A DNA stretch of 38,312 bases, taken from assembly GCA_030830595.1 (NCBI GenBank), contig JAURMS010000018.1, positions 1-38,312 of the forward strand, read 5' to 3'. Of this stretch, positions 8,086-17,251 are shown in pieces; the first letter of the stretch is position 1; each line of letters opens with the position of its first letter. A program made the translations under genes and the position numbers. The DNA comes from Gammaproteobacteria bacterium. Its GTDB lineage: Bacteria > Pseudomonadota > Gammaproteobacteria > Steroidobacterales > Steroidobacteraceae. A model generated the notes under the pieces. That model made no database searches. It was not told the origin of the DNA and saw only the letters and a program-made list of their open reading frames with translations.

Positions 8086-10920
8086 ATGAATCGCTGTTCC
8101 CTGGCTGGCAGGCTGTTGGCCCTGCTCGCCCTGTCCTTGCCAGCCTTTCCTGCCTCCGCCGAGGGCGACATCCTGCCGTTCGCTGCCGAGACCCGCACGC
8201 TCGACAACGGGCTGGTGGTGATCGTGGTGCCCACCGGCTTTCCGAACATCGTCTCGGTGCAGATCCCGGTGCTGACAGGGTCACGCAACGAGGTGGAGCC
8301 GGGCAAGTCGGGGTTCGCCCATTTTTTCGAGCACATGATGTTCCGCGGCACGCCTACGCTCTCGCCCGATGAGTACAACGCCATCATCACCCGGGCCGGG
8401 GCTCGCCAGAACGCCTATACCACCGACGACTACACCAACTACCACGTCACCTTTGCCAAGGAAGACCTGGAGACCATCCTGAGGATCGAGGCAGACCGAT
8501 TCCAGAACCTCGACTACCCGGAGGAGGCCTTCAGGACCGAGGCCCGCGCCGTGCTCGGTGAATACAACAAGAACTCGGCGAACCCCATCTCGCGCCTTTA
8601 CGAGAAGCTGCGCGCAACTGCATTCAAGACGCACACCTACCGGCACACCACGATGGGCTTCATCGAGGACATCGAGGACATGCCCAACCAGTTCGATTAC
8701 TCGCGCACCTTTTTCGAGCGCTGGTACCGCCCTGAAAACACCGCGCTGATCGTGGCCGGTGACGTCGATCCAGAGGCGGTATTCACGCTGGTGGAAAAAT
8801 ACTGGGGCAACTGGCAGCCGGGTAGTGGCGAGGTCGTGGCGATCCCGGCCGAGCCACCGCCGTCCGGTGCTGCCTACGCGCACGTTGCCTGGGATACGCC
8901 CACTGCGCCGTGGGTGGCGGTGTCCTTCCGTGGCCCGGCCTATAGCGAGACGGCCAAGGACGCAGTCGCCATCGACATGTTCATGAACCTCAACTTCGGC
9001 GAGACCTCGGATATCTATCGTCGGCTGGTGGAGCAGGAACAGAAGGTGGACCGCTTCTTCGCTGGCGGTTCGGACAACATCGACCCCGAGCTGATCAACC
9101 TCTTCGTGCGCGTCAAGGACCCTGCCGACGTGCTGTATGTCCGTGACGCCCTGCTGGCCGAGGTGGCTCGCACCCGTTCTGAGCCCGTCGATGCCCGGCG
9201 CCTGGAGGAGGCCAAGTCCAACGCCCGCTATTCCTTCACCGCGGGCCTCGACAACACCGACCGTATTGCCTCGGTGCTGGCCCGCTTCGTGCGCTACCGT
9301 CGATCATTCGACTCGCTCAACAACCTCTACCGGCTGTACGACGCCCTCACGCCCGCCGACCTGCAGGCGGCGGCAGAGCGTTATTTCATCGATGATGCGC
9401 TGGTGGTGACCACCCTGGCCCATGGCGAGTTGCCGGCCGAGGTGGCCGAGCTGCCCTCGCTGGCCACGCTGGTCCCGGAATCCTCGCGCCTGCCTGCCGA
9501 GGCCTTCCTGGTGCAGCGCACGCCGCTGCCGCAGTTGCGGGTCAAGCTGCTTTTCGACGTGGGCTCGGCCTATGATCCGGAGGGGAAGGCCGGCCTCGCC
9601 CGGCTGGCGGCTTCCATGATTGCCGAGGCCGGCTCGACCGCCCAGCGCATCGACGAGATCAACAAGGCGCTGTATCCCATTGCCGGTGGCTTCTATGCGC
9701 AGGTGGACAAGGAGATGACCACCTTCACCCTGTCGGTCCATCGCGACAATTGGGAGCGCTTCGCCGCCATCGTTCTGCCTCAACTGCTGGAGCCGGGGTT
9801 CAGGGAGGAAGACTTCACGCGCCTGAAGACTAACCAGATGAATGCATTGGTGCTCGACCTCCGTTCGAACAATGAGGAAGAGCTGGGCAAGGAGTGGTTG
9901 CAGAACCGCCTGTTCGAGGGCACGCCCTATGGACAAGCCGTGATGGGGACGGTGAAGGGGCTCGAGTCCATCACCCTGCAGGACGTGCGTGACTTCGTGG
10001 CTCGCCACTACACCCTGGGCAACCTGCAGATCGGCGTGATCGGCGATGCAGGCGAGGCCGTGATCGACTCCCTTGCGGTTGAGCTTGCAGCCCTACCCGA
10101 GGGCGATACCCCCCGGGTCGCGGTAACTGCCGCACGCCAGCCGGAGGGCCTGCAAGTGGACATCCTGCAGAAGGACACCCGGGCGACCGCCATTTCCATG
10201 GGCCATCCGATCCCGCTGACCCGCGCCTCGGCAGACTTCGTGGCCCTGGACGTGGCGCGCGCCTGGTTGGGCGAGCATCGCTCATCCATGTCGCACCTCT
10301 ACGACCGCATCCGCGAGAAGCGCGGCATGAACTATGGCGACTACGCCTACATTGAAGCCTTCCCGCGTGGCATGTACCAGTTCTTCCCGGATCCGAATAT
10401 CGCCCGCCAGCAGCAGCTGTTCGAGGTCTGGATTCGCCCGGTGGTTCCTGAGAACGCGCCGATGGCGCTGCGCATCGCACTTTACGAGGTGGATCGGCTG
10501 GTACGCGAGGGCCTGACGCGCGAGCAGTTCGAGGCCACCCGCGACTACCTGATGAAGAACGTCTACGTGCGCACGGCCACAGCCGACCAGCAGATCGGCT
10601 ACGCACTCGACTCCGAGTGGTACGGGATTGGGGAATACACCAGCCACATGCGTGAGGCGCTGGAGCGTCTCACCCTGGCCGACGTCAATCGTGCCATCCG
10701 TGAATACATCAGGCCTCGCGATATGCAGGTGGTGATGATCACCCAGGATGCCAAGGGACTCAGGCAGCTGCTGCTGTCCGGAGAGCCGGCCACCATTCGT
10801 TATGACGCGGACAAGCCGGCAGAGCTTCTGGAGGAGGACCGGGTCATCGGCGCACTGGACCTCGACCTCGAGCCTGATGACGTGCGCATCGTGCCGATCG
10901 AGGAGGTCTTCGGCGGCTGA
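8086..10920 (+). CDS. M16 family zinc metallopeptidase, tandem two-domain, secreted
   Basis: Signal peptide; HFFEHMMF (HxxEH inverted zinc motif); 944 aa. Confidence 0.93.
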   Translation: MNRCSLAGRLLALLALSLPAFPASAEGDILPFAAETRTLDNGLVVIVVPTGFPNIVSVQIPVLTGSRNEVEPGKSGFAHFFEHMMFRGTPTLSPDEYNAIITRAGARQNAYTTDDYTNYHVTFAKEDLETILRIEADRFQNLDYPEEAFRTEARAVLGEYNKNSANPISRLYEKLRATAFKTHTYRHTTMGFIEDIEDMPNQFDYSRTFFERWYRPENTALIVAGDVDPEAVFTLVEKYWGNWQPGSGEVVAIPAEPPPSGAAYAHVAWDTPTAPWVAVSFRGPAYSETAKDAVAIDMFMNLNFGETSDIYRRLVEQEQKVDRFFAGGSDNIDPELINLFVRVKDPADVLYVRDALLAEVARTRSEPVDARRLEEAKSNARYSFTAGLDNTDRIASVLARFVRYRRSFDSLNNLYRLYDALTPADLQAAAERYFIDDALVVTTLAHGELPAEVAELPSLATLVPESSRLPAEAFLVQRTPLPQLRVKLLFDVGSAYDPEGKAGLARLAASMIAEAGSTAQRIDEINKALYPIAGGFYAQVDKEMTTFTLSVHRDNWERFAAIVLPQLLEPGFREEDFTRLKTNQMNALVLDLRSNNEEELGKEWLQNRLFEGTPYGQAVMGTVKGLESITLQDVRDFVARHYTLGNLQIGVIGDAGEAVIDSLAVELAALPEGDTPRVAVTAARQPEGLQVDILQKDTRATAISMGHPIPLTRASADFVALDVARAWLGEHRSSMSHLYDRIREKRGMNYGDYAYIEAFPRGMYQFFPDPNIARQQQLFEVWIRPVVPENAPMALRIALYEVDRLVREGLTREQFEATRDYLMKNVYVRTATADQQIGYALDSEWYGIGEYTSHMREALERLTLADVNRAIREYIRPRDMQVVMITQDAKGLRQLLLSGEPATIRYDADKPAELLEEDRVIGALDLDLEPDDVRIVPIEEVFGG

Positions 10921-10921
10921 T

Positions 10922-11962
10922 TCAGCCGGCAGCCGGGAAGGTGATGACGTGATCGGTGTCGAGGCGGATGCCGATCGCCTCACCGACCCGGTGGTCGTGG
11001 TGACTGGGGACGATCGACAGGACGCGGCGTCCGCTGGAAAGCTCCAAGGTATAGAGGAAATCCGCGCCGCGGAAGCTGCGCTCCACGATGCGGGCCTTCA
11101 GGGGCGAGTCGTCGTCGTGGACCACGTCGTCCGGGCGCAGCAGCACGTCGACCGGGCCACTGCAATGCGTGGCATGTGAATCCTCGCGCAAGGGGCCCAG
11201 CTCGGACTGCAACTCGCCACTGCCGTTACAGCAGGCGGGGATGAAACTGGCGCGGCCGATGAACTCCGCCGCAAAGCGCGAAGCCGGACGATGGTACAGG
11301 TCGTAGGGCGTCGCCCATTGCTCCAGGCGCCCCTCGCGCATCAGCCCGATGCGGTCAGCCAGGGTAAAGGCGTCCTGCTGCTCATGAGTGACCACCAGCG
11401 CAGTGGTGCCCGTACGGCGTAGCAGGGCCCCTAATTCGCCCACCAAGCGTTCACGCAGGGCGACATCGAGATTGGCGAAGGGTTCGTCCATCAGGAGCAG
11501 CGACGGGCTCGGTGCCAGGGCCCTGGCCAGGGCGACCCGCTGCTGCTGACCGCCGGACAGCTGACCGGGGAAGGCATCGAGCCGGTCGGCGAGCCCGACC
11601 CGCTCCAGCAGCTCACTGGCGCGCCGGCGCCGTTCGGCCGGCGGCAGCTGCGACAGCCCGAACTCGACGTTGCCCAGCGCGCTCAGGTGCGGAAACAGGG
11701 CGTGATCCTGAAACACCAGACCGATACCGCGACGATGGGCCGGGCGGTGCATACCGGGTCCGCTCAACAGCTCGTCCCGGCACAGGATCCTGCCTTGGTC
11801 GAGGGTCTCGAGACCGGCGATGCAGCGCAGGGTGGTGGTCTTGCCGCAGCCGCTGGGCCCGAGCAGGCAGCCGATCTCGCCCTCCGCGAGCCCGAAGTCC
11901 AGCCCGTCGAGCGCTGCCCGTCCGTCGAAGTGCCGGGTGGCGCCTGCCACTTCAAGCCACAT
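10922..11962 (-). CDS. fbpC: Ferric iron ABC transporter ATP-binding protein (FbpC-like)
   Basis: Walker A GPSGCGKTT, LSGGQQQRVALARAL signature, LLMDEPFANLD; operonic with FbpB/FbpA-like genes. Confidence 0.88.
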   Translation of the reverse strand: MWLEVAGATRHFDGRAALDGLDFGLAEGEIGCLLGPSGCGKTTTLRCIAGLETLDQGRILCRDELLSGPGMHRPAHRRGIGLVFQDHALFPHLSALGNVEFGLSQLPPAERRRRASELLERVGLADRLDAFPGQLSGGQQQRVALARALAPSPSLLLMDEPFANLDVALRERLVGELGALLRRTGTTALVVTHEQQDAFTLADRIGLMREGRLEQWATPYDLYHRPASRFAAEFIGRASFIPACCNGSGELQSELGPLREDSHATHCSGPVDVLLRPDDVVHDDDSPLKARIVERSFRGADFLYTLELSSGRRVLSIVPSHHDHRVGEAIGIRLDTDHVITFPAAG

Positions 11963-13523
11963 GATCCATCCTTCGCGAGAGCAGGTAGACGGGCAATAAA
12001 CCCACCAGCACGATCATGACGGCCGGCAGGGCCGCGCGGGTCCATTCGCCCTCGGCGGCCATCTCGAAGATGCGCACCGAAAGGGTCTCGAACCCAAAGG
12101 GACGGGTCATCAGCGTGATCGGCAGTTCTTTCATCAGGTCCACGAACACGAGGATGGCAGCCACCAGCAGGCTGCCTTTCAGCAGGGGCAGGTGTACCCG
12201 CCGGAGCCTGGCTGGGCCGCTGGAACCCAGGGTCGCAGCTGCCTCGTCCAGGCCGCCATGAATCCGGGCCAGGCCGCCCTCGACGGGTCCGGCTGCCACC
12301 GCGAGGAAGCGGGCGAGATAGGCGATGAACATGATGACCAGCGTACCCTGCAGGAGGCCTCCCAGTGCATTGAGTGGCGCAAATACCCCGACGGCCAGCA
12401 CGGCCCCCGGCAATGCATAGCCCAGGGTGGCGAGGCGACCGAGGCCCCGCGCCACGGCATGCCCTGCGCGAGCCAGGGCATACCCGTGCAGCAGTGCGGC
12501 CGCCACCACCAGCAGGGCACCACTGCCGGCCACGCCCAGGCTGCGCAGCGCGAAGTCCAGATAGCGTGCGTCGAGGTCCGCGGCGTGCTGCCAGGCCCAG
12601 GCGGAAAGCTGCAGGACAGGCAACAGGAAGGCCAACCCCAGCACCATCAACGCGGCCAGCATCGCGGCCCACGCACGGGCGCCGCGCAGGCGCCGTCTCG
12701 GTAAGCGTTCCCGCTCGGGTCTCGTGGCGGCATAGGCCTCCCGCCCTCGCGAACGGCGCTCGAGCCAGGCCGTCGCCATGACCACCACCACCAGCAGTCC
12801 CGCCAGCTGGAGTGCCGCCTGCAGCGAGAACAGGCCGTACCAGGTTCGGTAGATGGCGGTGGTCAGCGTGTCCACGTTGAAGGCCGCCACCACGCCGAAG
12901 TCCGCGACGGTCTCCATGCAGACCAGCGCGACTCCGGCTGCCAGCGCCGGCCGGGCCATCGGCAGCACGACGCGCCGAAAATGCCCGCGCCGGTCCTCGC
13001 CGAGGGTCATCGCCACTTCCAGCATGGTGCGGCTGGCACCCTCGAAGGCCACCCGCGCGAGCAGGTAGACATAGGGATACAAGGTCAGGATCAGCACCAG
13101 GGCGGCGCCGCCGAGTGAGCGCACCTGCAGTCGCTGCAGATCCAGGTCGCCTACGGCCCTCAGCCAGCTCTGCACCGGCCCCGCATAGTCGAGGGTGCCG
13201 GCCGCCACCACCGCGAGCACGTAGCCGGGCACTGCGAGCGGCAGCAGCAGTGCCCAGCTGAACAGGCCACGGCCCGGGAAGTCGTGGAAGGCCACCAGCC
13301 AGCCGAGGCCCGCACCGAGCAGCAGGCTGCCCAGCCCAACCCAGAACACCAGCAGCAGCGTGTTGAGCGCGACGCGCGGGAGCACGTATTCCAGCTGATG
13401 CGCCCAGATCCCGGTCTCTGGACTGCTCCAGGCCAGCACCGTGGCTGCAATGGGCAGCAGCGCCGGCAGGGCCAGCAGGGCGAGCACCACGGTGGCCGCC
13501 GGGGCCCGGGTCAGGCGCGTCAT
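11952..13523 (-). CDS. fbpB: Ferric iron ABC transporter permease (FbpB-like, fused double permease)
   Basis: 523 aa with two BPD_transp_1-type modules (EVAMTLGEDRRGHFRRVVLPMARPALAAG; EAAATLGSSGPARLRRVHLPLLKGSLLVA). Confidence 0.9.
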   Translation of the reverse strand: MTRLTRAPAATVVLALLALPALLPIAATVLAWSSPETGIWAHQLEYVLPRVALNTLLLVFWVGLGSLLLGAGLGWLVAFHDFPGRGLFSWALLLPLAVPGYVLAVVAAGTLDYAGPVQSWLRAVGDLDLQRLQVRSLGGAALVLILTLYPYVYLLARVAFEGASRTMLEVAMTLGEDRRGHFRRVVLPMARPALAAGVALVCMETVADFGVVAAFNVDTLTTAIYRTWYGLFSLQAALQLAGLLVVVVMATAWLERRSRGREAYAATRPERERLPRRRLRGARAWAAMLAALMVLGLAFLLPVLQLSAWAWQHAADLDARYLDFALRSLGVAGSGALLVVAAALLHGYALARAGHAVARGLGRLATLGYALPGAVLAVGVFAPLNALGGLLQGTLVIMFIAYLARFLAVAAGPVEGGLARIHGGLDEAAATLGSSGPARLRRVHLPLLKGSLLVAAILVFVDLMKELPITLMTRPFGFETLSVRIFEMAAEGEWTRAALPAVMIVLVGLLPVYLLSRRMDHVA

Positions 13524-13526
13524 CCG

Positions 13527-14531
13527 CTAGCGGTAGCCGGCCCGGTCCATCAGCCGGACGGCCTGTGGTTGCAGGGTGCCGGCCTTGCCCAGGTTGATCT
13601 GGCTGGACTCGAACGTGCCCCAGCCAGCCACCAACGGATCCAGCCCCACCGCGGGGTTGGCGGGGTACTCGGCATTGACCGCTGCGAAGAATCGCTGGGC
13701 CTCACCGGCCGACAGCCATTCAAGGAACCGTTGTGCAGCGGCCGGCTGGCGTGAGGTGGTCACGACCCCTGCTCCGGAGATGTTGACGTGAACCCCGCCG
13801 CTGCCCTGGTTGGCCCAGTAGAGCTTCACCGGAAACTCCGGACGGTCCTTGAGGATGCGGCCCAGGTAGTAGGTGTTGACGATGCCCACCTCGCACTGCC
13901 CGGCGGCGATCGCCTCCAGCAGCTGGGTGTCATTGGCGAACACCGGGGCAGCGAGGTTGGCGATCCAGCCCCGAACCACCTGTTCGGTGCGGGCCTCGCC
14001 CTGCTGGGCAATCAGCATCGCGACCAGTGACTGGTTGTAGACCTTCTTGGAAGTGCGCAGGCACAGCTTGCCTTTCCAGCGCGGCTCGGCGAGCGCTTCG
14101 TAGGTCGACAGGCTGGCAGCGTCGACCTTGCGCGGGTCGTAGGCGAGGGTGCGGGCTCGCATCGACAGCCCGAACCAGCGACCCTCCGGATCCCGCAAGT
14201 GCGCAGGAATGTTGTCGGCCAGTACCCGTGACTGCAGCGGTCGCAGCAAACCCCGTTCGGTCGCCCGCCACAGTTCGCCGGCATCCACGGTCATCAGGAT
14301 GTCGGCCGGGCTGTTCCTGCCCTCGGCGGCGATGCGCTCGATCAGCACCGCGGCATCGGCGGTGGTGAAGCGCACCTCGATACCGGTTTCGCGGGTGTAG
14401 CGGTCGAACAGCGGCTTGATCAACTGCTCGTTACGCGCCGAGTACACGACCAGCGGGTCGGCAGACAGCGCGGGGGCAGCCACCAGGGTCAGCAGCAGGG
14501 CGACCCGAGCCAGGGCACCGGCAGGGTTCAT
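13527..14531 (-). CDS. fbpA: Ferric iron ABC transporter substrate-binding protein (FbpA-like)
   Basis: Signal peptide; LVVYSARNEQLIKPLFDRYTRETGIEV; NTYYLGR (double Tyr of FbpA-type iron sites). ATG at 14531 preferred over ORF-track start 14588, which would include the Fur-like site. Confidence 0.9.
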   Translation of the reverse strand: MNPAGALARVALLLTLVAAPALSADPLVVYSARNEQLIKPLFDRYTRETGIEVRFTTADAAVLIERIAAEGRNSPADILMTVDAGELWRATERGLLRPLQSRVLADNIPAHLRDPEGRWFGLSMRARTLAYDPRKVDAASLSTYEALAEPRWKGKLCLRTSKKVYNQSLVAMLIAQQGEARTEQVVRGWIANLAAPVFANDTQLLEAIAAGQCEVGIVNTYYLGRILKDRPEFPVKLYWANQGSGGVHVNISGAGVVTTSRQPAAAQRFLEWLSAGEAQRFFAAVNAEYPANPAVGLDPLVAGWGTFESSQINLGKAGTLQPQAVRLMDRAGYR

Positions 14532-14545
14532 GGGCACCTCTTGGT

Positions 14546-14564
14546 GAGAATGATTCTCATTATG
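14546..14564. promoter_or_regulatory. Fur box candidate
   Basis: GAGAATGATTCTCATTATG matches GATAATGATAATCATTATC at 15/19 positions (consensus from memory) and contains perfect inverted repeat TGAGAAT-G-ATTCTCA (14545-14559), just upstream of the fbpA-like start. Confidence 0.8.
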
Positions 14565-14634
14565 GACGATAGCTGTCCGGACTGCCAAGCCCGTTCGGGT
14601 TGACAGTGGGCGAGGTGGCAGACAGCCTAAGAAT

Positions 14635-15303
14635 ATGACGACTTACGTACTGCTCAAATGGGCCCACATCGTGGCGATGGTGTACTGGCTGGGGGGCGAG
14701 TGGGGGGTCTTCCAGACTTCCTATCACGTCACCAACCCGCGGCTCTCGCTGGAGGAGCGCCGGCGTCACCTGGAAACGGCCTACCGGATCGACATCCTGG
14801 CCCGCACGGGCATCGTGCTGCTGTTCCCGCTCGGATTCCACATGGGTGCCGTGGCCTACAACGCCCATCCCTGGGGCGATGACATCCCGCTGGTCTGGGT
14901 CATCATGCTGTCCTGGCTGGCCCTGACCTGGGCCGCCTTTTTCAAGCGTGAGACCGACCTGGGTATCCGGCTCACGCGCATCGACGAGTCGCTGCGTTAC
15001 GTGTTCATACCCCTGCTGCTCGGCGTCTCACTATGGTCGCTGTTGGGAGACGGCCCGCTCACCGTCACCTGGTATGCGGCCAAGGTATTCATCTATTCCC
15101 TGCTGCTCATCATTGGGCTGATCCTGAGGTTCGTGATGCGCCACTGGACCATCATTTTCCGCGAGATCGCCATCCAGGGACCGACCCCTGCGCTCGAGGG
15201 GCAGCTGGCCCGAGAGATCTCCATCGCTCGCATGCTGGCCTACGTGTACTGGATCGGCATCGGTACGGTGGCGATGTTCGGGGTGGCCAAGGCCCCCTGG
15301 TAG
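14635..15303 (+). CDS. Integral membrane protein, CopD-like
   Basis: Multi-TM; N-terminal LKWAHIVAMVYWLGGEWG resembles the CopD-type first TM with His. Confidence 0.55.
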   Translation: MTTYVLLKWAHIVAMVYWLGGEWGVFQTSYHVTNPRLSLEERRRHLETAYRIDILARTGIVLLFPLGFHMGAVAYNAHPWGDDIPLVWVIMLSWLALTWAAFFKRETDLGIRLTRIDESLRYVFIPLLLGVSLWSLLGDGPLTVTWYAAKVFIYSLLLIIGLILRFVMRHWTIIFREIAIQGPTPALEGQLAREISIARMLAYVYWIGIGTVAMFGVAKAPW

Positions 15304-15311
15304 GCCCGCGG

Positions 15312-16133
15312 GTGGTCCACGCCAGGCCTTACGTTCAAGGCTGGTTTCCGGAGGGCCGCCCCGTCGGTTCGTTCGTCATTTCCCATGGGCTCGCTGAGCA
15401 CGGTGGCCGCTATGCGACGTTGGCAGCCGAGCTGAACGCGGCCGGCTGGGCGGTGCATGCCATCGATCATGCCGGCCATGGCCACAGTGCCGGCAGGCGG
15501 GCGGACATCGGCTCCATGCGTCGGGTGGTCGACGACCTGGCGGGTGTGGTCAGGCTGGCCCGCGAGAATGCGTCCGCGGCGCCGGTGGTGCTGTTCGGTC
15601 ACAGCATGGGCGGCCTGATCGCCTTGAAGTGCGCGCTCGAACTGCGCGCTGAACTGGCCGGCCTGGTGCTGTCGGCGCCGGCGCTGGACCCCGGCGAGGC
15701 GGCGCCCGCCTGGCGGGTGCAGCTCGGTCGGCTCCTCGCGAAAGTCGCCCCGGGCGTAGGCATGCTGACCCTGCCTGCCGAGGCCCTCAGCCGTGATCCA
15801 GCAGTGGTGCAGGCCTACGAGCGCGATCCGCTGGTCTACCGTGGCTCCATCCCGGTGCGGACCCTGATGGAAATGCTGGTCGCCATGCAGCAGGTGGTCG
15901 AGGCTGCCCCCGCTCTACAGGTGCCGGTCCTGATCCAGCACGGTACCGCGGACCGACTGGTGTCGCTGCCGGCGGTCGAGGGGATCTACCAGCGCCTGGG
16001 CGAACCGGCCCGGCGCACACTCATCACCTACGCGGGGCTGTATCACGAGATCTACAACGAGCCGGAGCGAGTCCAGGTGGTGGCCGACCTGCTGGCCTGG
16101 CTCAAGCGGTGGCCTGCCAGGCCGGCAAGCTGA
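15312..16133 (+). CDS. Alpha/beta hydrolase, monoacylglycerol lipase-like
   Basis: SHGLAEHGGRYATLAAELNAAGWAVHAIDHAGHGHSAG and GHSMGG elbow; GTG start at 15312 inferred, since the ORF-track start runs antisense/out of frame through the upstream gene. Confidence 0.88.
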   Translation: MVHARPYVQGWFPEGRPVGSFVISHGLAEHGGRYATLAAELNAAGWAVHAIDHAGHGHSAGRRADIGSMRRVVDDLAGVVRLARENASAAPVVLFGHSMGGLIALKCALELRAELAGLVLSAPALDPGEAAPAWRVQLGRLLAKVAPGVGMLTLPAEALSRDPAVVQAYERDPLVYRGSIPVRTLMEMLVAMQQVVEAAPALQVPVLIQHGTADRLVSLPAVEGIYQRLGEPARRTLITYAGLYHEIYNEPERVQVVADLLAWLKRWPARPAS

Positions 16134-17250
16134 GCATGAGTACCGCGGCCGCGCCAAGGCAGGCGAGTTGCAAGCCGGCTCCTGAAGCCAGGCTGAGCCG
16201 CGACTGGAGGAGCGCGCCGGTTCCCCATAGCGAGAGGATGAGCGTCAGGGCCCCGCCGGCCAGCCAGGGCATCGGCAGTGCGGCTGCGTTCCAGAGCAGG
16301 AGGGCGCTGCCAGCCAGGGCCAGCACGAAACTACCGAGCGCCAGCGGTGCCGAACCCGGCGCGAGGGCGGGGTCGAAGCGCTGCAGGCACGCGGCCTCCA
16401 GCGGTGGCTGGGTCCAGGGTCGGGCGTCGGCGCTCACGGGCTGCCAGCCGGGGGGCTTGAGCCAGTAGGCGACGGCCTCACGAACGTTGCGGGCCCGCCG
16501 CGACTTCTGCCAAAGCTCGAGGTAGACCTGCAGGTTGGCACGCACCGGGTCCCAGGAGCGCAGGGGGCTGCGCGTGCCGTAATGACAGGGCTCGTCTTCC
16601 TCGACGAAAGTGCCGAACAGTCGATCCCAGATGACGAGGATGCCGCCGTAGTTGTGGTCCAGGTAGCGATCGTTGATCGCGTGGTGCACGCGATGGTTGG
16701 ATGGCGAGGCGAACACGCGATCGAACCAGCCCAGCTTGCCCACCTGTTCGGTGTGGATCCAGTACTGGTATAGCAGGTCGATCAGGGCTGCCGCAGCAAA
16801 CACCTGCGGCGGGAATCCGGCCAGCGCCATGGGCAGGTAGAAGACCCAGCCCAGCAGTGCGCCGGAGCTGGTCTGGCGCAGCGCGGTGGAGAGGTTGTAC
16901 TCCTGGCTCTGGTGGTGCACCACGTGTGCCGCCCACAGGATGGCGCTGGTGTGCCCCAGCCGATGATTCCAGTAGTAGCAGAAGTCGTAGGCCACCACGG
17001 CCAGCACCCATACCCACCAGGCGTCCATTGGCAACTGCTGCAGCGATGCCACCGAGTACACCGCGGCATAGATGCCGATTCCGAGCACGCGCAGGAACAG
17101 CCCCGACACCTGGCTCATCACCCCGAGGCTCAGGCTGTTGAGCGTGTCGTTCAAGCGATAGACCTGCTGGCCGCGCAGGCGACCCACCAGATACTCGATG
17201 CCGATCAGCAGGAAGAAGACCGGCGTCGCCAGCACGATGGCCTTGCCCAT
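16102..17250 (-). CDS. Sterol desaturase/fatty acid hydroxylase superfamily, alkylglycerol monooxygenase (AGMO/TMEM195)-like
   Basis: Histidine boxes HRLGH, HVVHH, HRVHH; YNLSTALRQTS, WIHTEQVGKLGWFD, NYGGILVIWDRLFGTF match the AGMO-like subgroup from memory. Confidence 0.85.
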   Translation of the reverse strand: MGKAIVLATPVFFLLIGIEYLVGRLRGQQVYRLNDTLNSLSLGVMSQVSGLFLRVLGIGIYAAVYSVASLQQLPMDAWWVWVLAVVAYDFCYYWNHRLGHTSAILWAAHVVHHQSQEYNLSTALRQTSSGALLGWVFYLPMALAGFPPQVFAAAALIDLLYQYWIHTEQVGKLGWFDRVFASPSNHRVHHAINDRYLDHNYGGILVIWDRLFGTFVEEDEPCHYGTRSPLRSWDPVRANLQVYLELWQKSRRARNVREAVAYWLKPPGWQPVSADARPWTQPPLEAACLQRFDPALAPGSAPLALGSFVLALAGSALLLWNAAALPMPWLAGGALTLILSLWGTGALLQSRLSLASGAGLQLACLGAAAVLMLSLPAWQATA

Positions 17251-17251
17251 C

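Noticed and set aside
11764-12672. 302-aa minus-strand ORF
   Set aside because: Alternative frame of the FbpB/FbpC-like genes; Gly/Arg-rich out-of-frame translation.
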